NCBI GenBank assembly: GCA_015067565.1
Contig: SVMF01000013.1
Location: 16,055 to 80,054, forward strand
DNA length: 64,000 nt
DNA from: Oscillospiraceae bacterium
Lineage (GTDB): Bacteria; Bacillota; Clostridia; Oscillospirales; Oscillospiraceae
Direction: 5' to 3'
How positions within the stretch are numbered: position 1 is the first letter of the stretch; each line of letters starts with the position of its first letter. The notes beneath the pieces were generated by a model. The model saw nothing but the letters and a program-made list of their open reading frames with translations. It was not told the DNA's origin and made no database searches. The position numbers and the translations under genes are program-made. Shown here piece by piece: positions 17,861-25,955 of this stretch.

Positions 17861-18546
17861 GCCTCTTTACTCATAGGCACACCTTGCGCAGGCACTCCTT
17901 GCACCGCCGTAGTGGCAGATACCATCTTCCCGTTTGCAGACGCTGCGGCAACATCCGCACCTCCAATCGGCTGCACCCCGATCTTGTCCGTCGGAGCATG
18001 TTCCTTCTGCCATTCAGACGACTTCTTGATACGCTCCTGCGCCCATTCGGGAAGAGCCTCAAACGCTTTCTGATCCCACGGCTCCATGTCGAAACGCATG
18101 AGCGGCAATGTCGCCTGCGGCGTCGGAAATCCTGCCGGGATCTGCATGATGCTCTCAATGTTGGCATATTCGCCTGTTTCATTCAGCACAACGTTCAGCA
18201 TCGCAGGCTTGCCGACGAGATCATTGGTGTCGAGTTCTAAAAACTCATCGTCCGTGTATTCCTTCGCATCCCATGCGCTGACAAACTTGCGCAGAGCGGA
18301 GTTTTTGCTCTTGGCAATGTTGAAGGTTCTTCCCAAAGTTCTCGGCTCTTCCTTGCCGTCGATCTGAGCGGTAACGCCCATCAGCTCAAAGCCAAGCATC
18401 ACCTGATTGTTGTAGCTCTTTCCCTTGTCCTTGTATTCGCAAAGCTGCTCGCCGATCGCAATGGAATACACGCAAACGGCAAGATATGTGCCACCGGGAA
18501 CAGGCGGCAAACTCGGCTTGACGCCGCTTTTAATTTTCATATTCAC
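17848..18546 (-). CDS. DUF669-like phage recombination/ssDNA-binding protein
   Basis: PVPGGTYLAVCVYSIAIGEQLCEYKDKGKSYNNQVMLGFEL; next to the recombination ATPase. Confidence 0.6.
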   Translation of the reverse strand: MNMKIKSGVKPSLPPVPGGTYLAVCVYSIAIGEQLCEYKDKGKSYNNQVMLGFELMGVTAQIDGKEEPRTLGRTFNIAKSKNSALRKFVSAWDAKEYTDDEFLELDTNDLVGKPAMLNVVLNETGEYANIESIMQIPAGFPTPQATLPLMRFDMEPWDQKAFEALPEWAQERIKKSSEWQKEHAPTDKIGVQPIGGADVAAASANGKMVSATTAVQGVPAQGVPMSKEACPI

Positions 18547-20455
18547 ACCTCAGTTCCTTATCCTGCTCCGATACCACCAGGCGAATGACCTGCGTGTCGG
18601 AGTATTCAAGCCTTGTCACGCTCTCTGCATTGTCGATAAACAGCGGCACCTGCACGCCGTAGTAATTCGAAAGCGTATTGATGATGTCAATGCCGACATT
18701 GATCTTTGCACCGGAGTTCACCGATGCGTAGGGAATGCCGTCAAATACCACGTCACACCGTTCCTCCACGCCGCCGTTGGCCTGCTCTCGGAACAGGCGG
18801 AAACGGGCAATGCGGAACAGGCTGTTGATCGTGTCTTCGACAAAGCCCATTTTGTATCGTGTAAAATCCTCGATCAGCCAAAGAAGCTTGTCCAGCTTCT
18901 CCATCTGTGCCGAAGCCGCAGCCGATTCCTCACGCAAGCGTGAGATCTTCTCTCTTACGCTGCTGAGCGTGTCTTCCTTACCGACCGTGATCTGCTGCGT
19001 TGCAATCGCCGCATTGATCTCCTGCAGGGAGCTTCGAAGCTGACCTTCCACGGCTCTGCTGTCACCCTTGATCTTGAGGATCTGACGAGCAATCTCCTCT
19101 TCCTGCTCACAAAGAGCTTTTTTGTGCTCGGCAAAGCCCTCCATTGGCACGATCTGCGGCACAGCCTGCATCGTCCTACCGATCTCGGCAATTTCGTTTT
19201 CGATCTGCATATTTCTTGCTTGCAGATGTTCTGCACGCTCCTGAAGACGCAGCTTCATTGCCTTTTCGCTGTTGGCCGTGCGCTCGATTTCTTCCAGGCG
19301 ATCCTTTTTCCATTCCTCAAAGCGTTCGTTTGCAGCTGCAAGCTGCTCCATGGGCAAATCCTGGCCGCAGGTCGGACACTTGCCGCCTTCGAACACCTCA
19401 CCCTGCACGTTGATCCAACGCCTGCGGGCATCCTCAACCGACCGCTCAGCACCACTGATCGCATTTTGCTTCTCGGCAATCTCTCTGAGGTTTGCAGCAA
19501 GCTCTGCCTCCAACGCTCTTTTTTTCGCTTCGAGTGCGCTGATATTCGGAAGGCCTTCCCTCTGCTCGGCCATAAATGCCTGATTTTCACGCTCCAGCTC
19601 TGCAATCTGCATACGCACGGAAAGGAGCTCTTTTTCCTGCTCGGTTACAGCGCTCTCGTTCTGCAAGGCGGTGATCTGCCCCAAAACAGACTCTTTTTTC
19701 GCATCAAGCGAAGTAATCTCCGATTTTGCCGCGGCAAAATCAAGTCCGCTCAATTCTCGTTCCATTTCCTGCAATGCAGAAATCTTTGCGGGATTTTCGT
19801 CACGAACGCTCAAATAACCCTTCCTCTCTGCGCTGACCTTCTTTTTCAGCTCATCACAGCTCAGATGGCCGCAAGCTTCAAAAAGCGGCAAAAAGCGTTC
19901 TTCCGTCTGCAAGATGGATTTTTCCGACATCGTACCCGAGATTTCAAACAGGAGCTTTCTGCGGCTCTTCCAGTCCATCTCGGAAGAGAAATATGTAATG
20001 CTCGTCAGCACACGGAAGATCTCTTCTTCAACAACTTCCCCAATGCGGCGGTCGTATTCAAATTTCTTGCACGGCACACCGTCAACAAAATAGTCGCTCG
20101 TGTTTCCGTCATAGGTCAGCTCAAGCGAGCCTCTCTTCGAGCTCCAGATCTCACGCAGCGTGCGTTTGATGCTCATGCTCTGATCATCGACCTGCAGTAC
20201 CGCCTCGACACTTGTGATCGCCTCGTGATCCCTGACATTGCCGTTTTGGTCCAAGGGCTTGATGTCGATGCTCTTCTCGCCGTTACCCTTGCTGTCCTTG
20301 CCAAACAGAAGCCATGTCAGCGCATCATAGACCGTCGTCTTGCCGACGGCATTGTTTCCATAGAGGGAAGCAGATTTCCCCATAAAATCAAGCTGCAAAT
20401 GCGTGTGGCATTTGAAGTTTTCCAAACGCATCGACAGAATTTTCACTTTTTTCAT
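18530..20455 (-). CDS. AAA ATPase, SbcC/Rad50-like with zinc-hook motif
   Basis: ENFKCHTHLQLDFMGKSASLYGNNAVGKTTVYDALTWLLFGKDSKGN; coiled coil with CPTCGQDLP; C-terminal GAKINVGIDIINTLS. Confidence 0.85.
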   Translation of the reverse strand: MKKVKILSMRLENFKCHTHLQLDFMGKSASLYGNNAVGKTTVYDALTWLLFGKDSKGNGEKSIDIKPLDQNGNVRDHEAITSVEAVLQVDDQSMSIKRTLREIWSSKRGSLELTYDGNTSDYFVDGVPCKKFEYDRRIGEVVEEEIFRVLTSITYFSSEMDWKSRRKLLFEISGTMSEKSILQTEERFLPLFEACGHLSCDELKKKVSAERKGYLSVRDENPAKISALQEMERELSGLDFAAAKSEITSLDAKKESVLGQITALQNESAVTEQEKELLSVRMQIAELERENQAFMAEQREGLPNISALEAKKRALEAELAANLREIAEKQNAISGAERSVEDARRRWINVQGEVFEGGKCPTCGQDLPMEQLAAANERFEEWKKDRLEEIERTANSEKAMKLRLQERAEHLQARNMQIENEIAEIGRTMQAVPQIVPMEGFAEHKKALCEQEEEIARQILKIKGDSRAVEGQLRSSLQEINAAIATQQITVGKEDTLSSVREKISRLREESAAASAQMEKLDKLLWLIEDFTRYKMGFVEDTINSLFRIARFRLFREQANGGVEERCDVVFDGIPYASVNSGAKINVGIDIINTLSNYYGVQVPLFIDNAESVTRLEYSDTQVIRLVVSEQDKELRCEYEN

Positions 20456-20594
20456 TGATTATTCCTCCAAAGTATGATATATTGAAGGCGGTCCTACCAA
20501 CCGCTTTTCCGTCTGGTGATCTTCCCCATCACCGGGCGGATTTTTCTATTGATTTTTGCAAGAAACTGTGCTATATTGAAAATAGAGTTGTTCG

Positions 20595-20714
20595 TTACTG
20601 CTCTACCTCATGCTCCTGCTGATCTTCCACATCGGCAGGAGCATTTTCTTCGCAGTTGCAGATCTCTTCCGGGTCCAGAGACGCGCCGCAATCGGGGCAA
20701 ATACGGTAGTACAT
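20595..20714 (-). CDS. 39-aa Cys-rich phage protein
   Basis: MYYRICPDCGASLDPEEICNCEENAPADVEDQQEHEVEQ*; SD-like GGAGGC upstream. Confidence 0.55.
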   Translation of the reverse strand: MYYRICPDCGASLDPEEICNCEENAPADVEDQQEHEVEQ

Positions 20715-20727
20715 TCTGTTGCCTCCT

Positions 20728-21123
20728 TTATGTTTGTGCTCCGCGCAGATTGCGGATGACCTTACTTATACTGCACGGAATCAAGCCCCGTTCCCAGTTC
20801 GAAACGGTTGCCGCCGACACGTGCAAAATACTCGCCGCAGTTCGCAGTGACAGCCCCAGTTCCTTACGAAGCTCTTTGATTTTCTTCTGCTGAGCTGCGA
20901 GCTTCTCCCGGTTGGCTTCACGGTACGCCTTCTGCTGAGCTGCAACCTTCTCCCGGTTGGCTTCACGGTACGCCTTCTGCTGAGCTGCGAGCTTCTTGCT
21001 CTTCGGCGTTGAGCGCAATGCCTTGTCACGCTTTGATGCTTCTATGTAGTCCTCGTGGTCCATCTGATCGTTGATACAGTCAGGATACGGACAATGGAAG
21101 CAGTCCTTATCGCAGATGCTCAT
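20728..21123 (-). CDS. XRE-like HTH protein with internal tandem repeats
   Basis: KLAAQQKAYREANREKVAAQQKAYREANREKLAAQQKK then HTH KELRKELGLSLRTAASILHVSAATVSNWERGLIP. Confidence 0.65.
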   Translation of the reverse strand: MSICDKDCFHCPYPDCINDQMDHEDYIEASKRDKALRSTPKSKKLAAQQKAYREANREKVAAQQKAYREANREKLAAQQKKIKELRKELGLSLRTAASILHVSAATVSNWERGLIPCSISKVIRNLRGAQT

Positions 21124-21461
21124 GCTTCCAACCTCCTCAGCTTCAGCGCACATAGCGATAAAAACTCCGAGTTCCTGTAGCGTCCGGTCCGAACATTGAC
21201 CTCAAGACCAAGCAATTGGATGATTCTGTCATAATCCTGATAATCGAACATCACCTCGACCGCATGACGAATCGCCCTTTCCACACGGCTTGCCGTACTC
21301 CCCATCCGTTTTGCAACCTCAGGATAGAGCCGTTTTGTAATCTGATCCATTACATTCGGGTATTCCAAAATGATCTCAATGGCACAGACACCAGCCTGAA
21401 AGCCTTTCAAACACGGTGGGATGCCGAGCGAAAGAAACAGCTTTGCAATTTTTTCCCGCAT
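21120..21461 (-). CDS. stand-alone Spo0A C-terminal-domain protein
   Basis: GFQAGVCAIEIILEYPNVMDQITKRLYPEVAKRMGSTASRVERAIRHAVEV: Spo0A effector-domain pattern; no receiver domain. Confidence 0.85.
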   Translation of the reverse strand: MREKIAKLFLSLGIPPCLKGFQAGVCAIEIILEYPNVMDQITKRLYPEVAKRMGSTASRVERAIRHAVEVMFDYQDYDRIIQLLGLEVNVRTGRYRNSEFLSLCALKLRRLEA

Positions 21462-21781
21462 CAGATCCACCCCGCCCTTCTCATCACAGCCATCATACCC
21501 ACCGTCGGCAGAACCGCCGTCCATATGGGAGCGGCAAGAATGCAGACGGCCGAAACAACCATGCAGCTCACGACGCCAACAAAGGCAACCATGCCGTCAA
21601 GCTCTTTGCGTGCGGCACGTCGTTCTTCTCTGCGATAAGCCTCGCTTAATTGCAGCTTAGCCTCCGCAATTGCAAGTCTCCGTGCATTCTCCCTGGCCTC
21701 ACTCCTTGCCGAAAGCATCTGCCAAAAAAGTTCATCGTTCAGATCCGCTGCCCTCTCCGGCAGCATTTTTTGTTTTTTCAT
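21461..21781 (-). CDS. phage hypothetical membrane protein
   Basis: Charged helical N-terminus and C-terminal hydrophobic segment VAFVGVVSCMVVSAVCILAAPIWTAVL. Confidence 0.5.
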   Translation of the reverse strand: MKKQKMLPERAADLNDELFWQMLSARSEARENARRLAIAEAKLQLSEAYRREERRAARKELDGMVAFVGVVSCMVVSAVCILAAPIWTAVLPTVGMMAVMRRAGWI

Positions 21782-21828
21782 AACAACCTCCATATGTTTT
21801 TTTATTCTTTATCTGCACCCCTTGCCCT

Positions 21829-21890
21829 GTCATTGCACCCGCAAGGGGTAGGCCGCATCCGCAAAGCGAAGCGACGTGGCAATCTCAGTC
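21829..21890. repeat. interspersed repeat family copy
   Basis: TGTCATTGCACCCGCAAGGGGTAGGCCGCATCCG...GTGGCAATCTCAGTCC; related to 14079-14196. Confidence 0.6.
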
Positions 21891-21906
21891 CAGCGTCATT
21901 GTGCAC

Positions 21907-22104
21907 TCAGTCCCACTTACGAACCGTCGAAACAAAATCCTTGTATACAAGCTTCTGTTTGCCCTCGGTCTCGATCACAATCACATGATCATCAAAATCA
22001 ACGATCTTACCGACCATTCCATAGCCGTTTCGCAGATAAACCGCAACCTGGCATCCCTGCGCTCTGAACTGCTTCAAGAACGCACTTTCCAATCTGTTGT
22101 CCAT
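21907..22104 (-). CDS. phage-encoded Hfq-like (Sm-fold) RNA chaperone
   Basis: MDNRLESAFLKQFRAQGCQVAVYLRNGYGMVGKIVDFDDHVIVIETEGKQKLVYKDFVSTVRKWD aligns by eye with bacterial Hfq; strong SD (AAAGGAGG). Confidence 0.8.
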   Translation of the reverse strand: MDNRLESAFLKQFRAQGCQVAVYLRNGYGMVGKIVDFDDHVIVIETEGKQKLVYKDFVSTVRKWD

Positions 22105-22172
22105 AGGTATAATCCTCCTTTCTCAGCAAATGTGTTATGCAAAACCGCATGGTATTGCTAATGTCACCCTGC

Positions 22173-22331
22173 TCAAACGCGCGCCCTTTCTTGCGATATT
22201 CCGTTTTCTGCATCAGCATTCTCCTTAGGTACAGCACTCAAAGTAATCTTTGCGCCATGCTTTTCGCTCAATATCTCTGACAACACCGCCATAAGTCGAT
22301 TTACATTCAAACGATTTCCCGTTTGCTCCAT
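22173..22331 (-). CDS. small phage hypothetical protein
   Basis: MEQTGNRLNVNRLMAVLSEILSEKHGAKITLSAVPKENADAENGISQERARV preceded by AAAGGTGGTGA. Confidence 0.45.
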   Translation of the reverse strand: MEQTGNRLNVNRLMAVLSEILSEKHGAKITLSAVPKENADAENGISQERARV

Positions 22332-22414
22332 TTTTTCACCACCTTTCAACAAAACTTCGACTACAGTCCCATATATCGGACAGTGAATATGTATAATGGA
22401 ACTGTCAACGGACC

Positions 22415-22618
22415 TCAATTCGCTGAACTCACATTGCAAAGAACATCAACAGAAACATGAAAATAATTTGCAATCTTCTGCATTTTTACCGCAGACAACG
22501 TCTTTGACCGCCCGTGCTTCAGATCAGATATAAGCCCTTGCCGCAGGCCTAAGTCCTTGCACATCTGTGCAACGCTGATTTGTTTTTCCTCGCATAATGC
22601 TTTGATAATGTTGTACAC
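22415..22618 (-). CDS. XRE family HTH regulator
   Basis: YNIIKALCEEKQISVAQMCKDLGLRQGLISDLKHGRSKTLSAVKMQKIANYFHVSVDVL; GTG start at 22618 assumed. Confidence 0.75.
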   Translation of the reverse strand: MYNIIKALCEEKQISVAQMCKDLGLRQGLISDLKHGRSKTLSAVKMQKIANYFHVSVDVLCNVSSAN

Positions 22619-22647
22619 GCTTGCGCATTCACCCCTTTCTCTACATT

Positions 22648-22857
22648 TCAATTCGCAACACGTTCTTCATGATTTGCGAGAAGATAATCGATAGAGCAAT
22701 CAAACAGCTCAGACATTTTCACAAGTGCAGACTGAGGAATGTTCCCGCAATTACACCAGTTATAGAAAGTCTTACGAGTTACCCCCAAAGTTGTAGCAAG
22801 CACCTCTGCACTCATGCCCTTTCTGGCACGTTCAGCTTCGATGTTTGGATATCTCAT
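22648..22857 (-). CDS. XRE family HTH regulator (Cro-like position)
   Basis: RYPNIEAERARKGMSAEVLATTLGVTRKTFYNWCNCGNIPQSALVKMSELFDCSIDYLL. Confidence 0.8.
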   Translation of the reverse strand: MRYPNIEAERARKGMSAEVLATTLGVTRKTFYNWCNCGNIPQSALVKMSELFDCSIDYLLANHEERVAN

Positions 22858-22896
22858 TGTTCCACCTCCTTGTTATTCATTTCGGGTACACCACGG

Positions 22897-22925
22897 ATTA
22901 TATACTCGTTTTGAGTATATGTCAA
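22897..22925 (-). promoter_or_regulatory. consensus early leftward promoter with palindromic operator in its spacer
   Basis: Minus strand TTGACA-17 nt-TATAAT; perfect inverted repeat TATACTC-GTTTT-GAGTATA at 22901-22919. Confidence 0.85.
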
Positions 22926-22989
22926 GTCAAAAATTACCCAAAATGCATAGATCATTTTTGTAGATTTTACCCAAATTGCGTTTTTCTTA

Positions 22990-23017
22990 TTGACAAATTA
23001 CCCGTCCTGTGTAATAA
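22990..23017 (+). promoter_or_regulatory. promoter for the repressor/immA genes
   Basis: TTGACA (22990-22995), 16 nt, TAATAA (23012-23017); ATG at 23037; TTACCC motifs nearby. Confidence 0.7.
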
Positions 23018-23036
23018 TAAGGTAGGGTGATACTAA

Positions 23037-23384
23037 ATGAACAAAATGAACGAACTCCGCAAGAAAATGGGAATCAGCATGAGAGAAGCGGCGAGCAGAC
23101 TCTCCATGCCATATACCACCTATGTCAACTACGAAAAAGGTGCGCGAGAGCCAAATTCTGAAACGCTGATTCTCATAGCACGTTTTTTCGGAGTTACAAT
23201 CGACTATCTTTTAGGCAAAGAAACAAAAACGCCCACCACAGAAGGTGAGCGTCCGATCAATGATAACGATATTAAATTTGCCCTCTTTGGAGGCGAAGGT
23301 GAGATCACCGATGCCATGTATGAAGAAGTGCGGCAGTTTGCCGAATTTGTCAAGAACCGGGAGGCGCAAAAGAAGAAGGAGTAG
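23037..23384 (+). CDS. CI-like XRE repressor
   Basis: MNELRKKMGISMREAASRLSMPYTTYVNYEKGAREPNSETLILIARFFGVTIDYLLGK. Confidence 0.85.
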   Translation: MNKMNELRKKMGISMREAASRLSMPYTTYVNYEKGAREPNSETLILIARFFGVTIDYLLGKETKTPTTEGERPINDNDIKFALFGGEGEITDAMYEEVRQFAEFVKNREAQKKKE

Positions 23385-23386
23385 CG

Positions 23387-23818
23387 ATGAAAAGTATTCT
23401 ATCGCTTTATCAGTATGCAGAAAAACAGAATATTGAAGTATTGTCGTTTCCTCTGCCCGAAACAAGCTCCATGTCAATTATGACCGACAGTGGCGATTGT
23501 TATATCGGCATTGACGATAGCAAGAAAGACGGTGAATCCTTAGAGCGTGTCCACCTTGCGCACGAGATCGGGCATTGCGTGACCGGTGCATTTTATAACC
23601 GTTATTCCACTGCTGATATGCGTCAACGCCACGAGAATAAAGCAGATAAATGGGCGATCCGCAAACTGATCCCGATAGCAAGGCTCGATGCCGCCATCGC
23701 AGATGGCCATACCGACCTGTGGGATCTTGCAGATCACTTCGGTGTCACCGAAGACTTCATCCGCAAGGCCGTCTGCTACTATACCCACGGCAACTTGGCC
23801 ACTGAGGTGTACTATTAA
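23387..23818 (+). CDS. ImmA/IrrE family metallopeptidase
   Basis: HLAHEIGHCVTGAFYN...ENKADKWAIRKLIP; HEIGH motif; adjacent to the repressor. Confidence 0.88.
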   Translation: MKSILSLYQYAEKQNIEVLSFPLPETSSMSIMTDSGDCYIGIDDSKKDGESLERVHLAHEIGHCVTGAFYNRYSTADMRQRHENKADKWAIRKLIPIARLDAAIADGHTDLWDLADHFGVTEDFIRKAVCYYTHGNLATEVYY

Positions 23819-24058
23819 CAGACATACAGATACCACAAGCTATACCATATCGCATATCTCTATTGCAAAAGTAGCAAGGTAATCAATCCGGACGGTCGAT
23901 CTTTCTGCAGAGAAGATTTAATTAAGAACATATTAGACACCAAGCAGATTCAGATATCATCGCTATAAAGTCCATCGAACTTTATCCGCGCAGCAACTAA
24001 GTTGTAGCGAACCATCTTCCGCTTTAACAGAGAATCATACAGAAAGGATGATAGTGCA

Positions 24059-24373
24059 ATGAATGACAGCAACAAAAACAGACCCCTGTCGCTTGCCGAA
24101 AAGAATGTCGCCTCACACCAAAAGGAAAGCCATTATTTCAAAATACTGTTGATCGTAGGCGGCGTCATTCTGATCATAGTTCAAATTTTGTCCTATTTCG
24201 GTTCTGCTAAGAGAGCAGAGCTGCAGGGTATTCAGCATGAAACAACATTCACATTCAATTCTACGGGCATTGCCAGCCTCATAGGCTCCAACATTTTCGG
24301 ACTGGCAGGCATCATTTCCGTCGTCCTTGGAATCGTAGGTCTCATTCGGCAAAAGAAACAGCCAAAGCAGTAA
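24059..24373 (+). CDS. two-TM membrane protein in the lysogeny region
   Basis: YFKILLIVGGVILIIVQILSYFG and GLAGIISVVLGIVGLIRQKK. Confidence 0.6.
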   Translation: MNDSNKNRPLSLAEKNVASHQKESHYFKILLIVGGVILIIVQILSYFGSAKRAELQGIQHETTFTFNSTGIASLIGSNIFGLAGIISVVLGIVGLIRQKKQPKQ

Positions 24374-24406
24374 AAGCTTCATATGCAACGCAAAATAGCA
24401 AAAAAA

Positions 24407-24435
24407 GACCGCCCCTGCGCCAACAGGAAGCGGTC
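24407..24435. terminator. hairpin terminator
   Basis: GACCGC-CCCTGCGCCAACAGGAA-GCGGTC preceded by an A-run. Confidence 0.45.
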
Positions 24436-24554
24436 GTGTAGAAAATCACCGTCAAATACAAAGGGATATATCTACCCTTTTATGCTATCACATGAAAGGA
24501 AAAAAGTCAAATGAAATACACATATTATTCTGCAAATAGACGGAGTATGGCACC

Positions 24555-25931
24555 ATGAGCGGCGTACTCAGAGTTGCCCTTTATCCGAGAGTGTCCACGG
24601 AGGAACAGGTGCTAAAGGGCTACAGCCTTGAAGCACAAGAAGAAGCGCTTGTCAGCTATGCCGAAGAAAAAGGCTATAAAATAGTCGGAATATATCGTGA
24701 CGAAGGCTTCAGCGCACGCAAGTCTGCAATGAAACGAAAGGTCATGCAAGAGCTTCTTATTGATGTAAAGGCCGGCAAGATCGACCGTATTTTGTTCATC
24801 AAATTAGACAGATGGTTCCGCAATGTGCGTGAATATCATAAAGTACAAGCAATTCTTGACGAGCATAATGTGACATGGGAAGCCACGATGGAGGATTACA
24901 ACACCTCTACCGCCGACGGCCGCTTGAAGGTCAATATCATGCTGTCAGTCGCAGAGAACGAATCCGACCGCACAAGCGAACGCATCAAATTTGTTTTTGA
25001 GGCCAAGCGCAGGAGGAAAGAATACTGTTTTACGGGTAAGATCAAGCCTTTTGGTTATACCGCTGAGATCATAGACGGCGTAAAGCGATGCGTTAAGGAT
25101 CCTCAAACCGAGCATATCGTAAATGACTTTTGGGACTATGTACTCAAATACAACAGCATCCGCAAAGCCGGAATGTATTGCAACGAAAAATACGGCATCA
25201 ACCGCCACTATCGCACATGGATACAAATGTCTAACAACGAACTATATACCGGCACTTACAGAGGCGTTGAGGAGTATTGCCCTGCCTATATCAGCCACAA
25301 GGATTGGGAATATGTCACGCAATCGCATGTTATGATCAAGAAAACGCAGAAACCAGAACGGATCTATCTATTCACAGGCATGCTGCGCTGCCCTGACTGT
25401 GGTAACACACTGAAAGGGACATTCAAAACCTATCCGAGCGACCGAAGCAGGGAATATCTTAGTTACCGTTGCAACAACGGAAGATTGCGAATGTGCCCTT
25501 ACCGTGGAACCCCTTCGGAGAAAAAACTTGAAAAGTATCTACTGGAAAACACAAGATACGAATTAGAACGATTTATCGTAAATGTGGACATCCAAGAGCA
25601 AAAAAAGAAAGCACAGCCACGGCTTCACGACATTGTCGCCCTATCAGAGCAGCTCCGCCGTCTGAATGTGATCTATATCGCCGGTAACATTTCAGACGAG
25701 GAGTATACCGCCGAATCCAAGCGACTCCGTTCAGAGATAGACGTTGCAAGGAATGTGGACGAAGAAGCCGCCCCCATTGATATAGATCACCTAAAAACCT
25801 TCCTTCTCACGGATTTTGAAGGAATCTACGGAACACTATCAAAGGAAGACAAACGCAGAATGTGGCGTTCCGTGATCGAAGCCCTTTATATTGAACATAA
25901 TACCGTTAAATCTATCAAATTCCGCACATAA
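24555..25931 (+). CDS. large serine recombinase (integrase)
   Basis: VALYPRVSTEEQVLKGYSLEAQEEAL...DRILFIKLDRWFRNVREY...; recombinase domain; zinc ribbon CPDCGNTLKGTF...YRCNN. Confidence 0.96.
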   Translation: MSGVLRVALYPRVSTEEQVLKGYSLEAQEEALVSYAEEKGYKIVGIYRDEGFSARKSAMKRKVMQELLIDVKAGKIDRILFIKLDRWFRNVREYHKVQAILDEHNVTWEATMEDYNTSTADGRLKVNIMLSVAENESDRTSERIKFVFEAKRRRKEYCFTGKIKPFGYTAEIIDGVKRCVKDPQTEHIVNDFWDYVLKYNSIRKAGMYCNEKYGINRHYRTWIQMSNNELYTGTYRGVEEYCPAYISHKDWEYVTQSHVMIKKTQKPERIYLFTGMLRCPDCGNTLKGTFKTYPSDRSREYLSYRCNNGRLRMCPYRGTPSEKKLEKYLLENTRYELERFIVNVDIQEQKKKAQPRLHDIVALSEQLRRLNVIYIAGNISDEEYTAESKRLRSEIDVARNVDEEAAPIDIDHLKTFLLTDFEGIYGTLSKEDKRRMWRSVIEALYIEHNTVKSIKFRT

Positions 25932-25955
25932 GGAAATTCATAGGAGCATACGCGT

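Noticed and set aside
19124-20458. 444-aa plus-strand ORF opposite the AAA ATPase
   Set aside because: Antisense shadow; the minus-strand product has Walker A and zinc-hook motifs.
20890-20998. 45-bp repeats considered as CRISPR or operator iterons
   Set aside because: Repeats are contiguous, in frame, and encode a helical peptide repeat within an HTH protein.
22007-22237. ORF overlapping the Hfq-like gene in another frame (MQKTEYRKKGRAFEQGD...)
   Set aside because: Possible small gene with an SD-like AAGGAG, but its 3' half overlaps the Hfq-like CDS by ~100 bp and no family is recognised; left unannotated.
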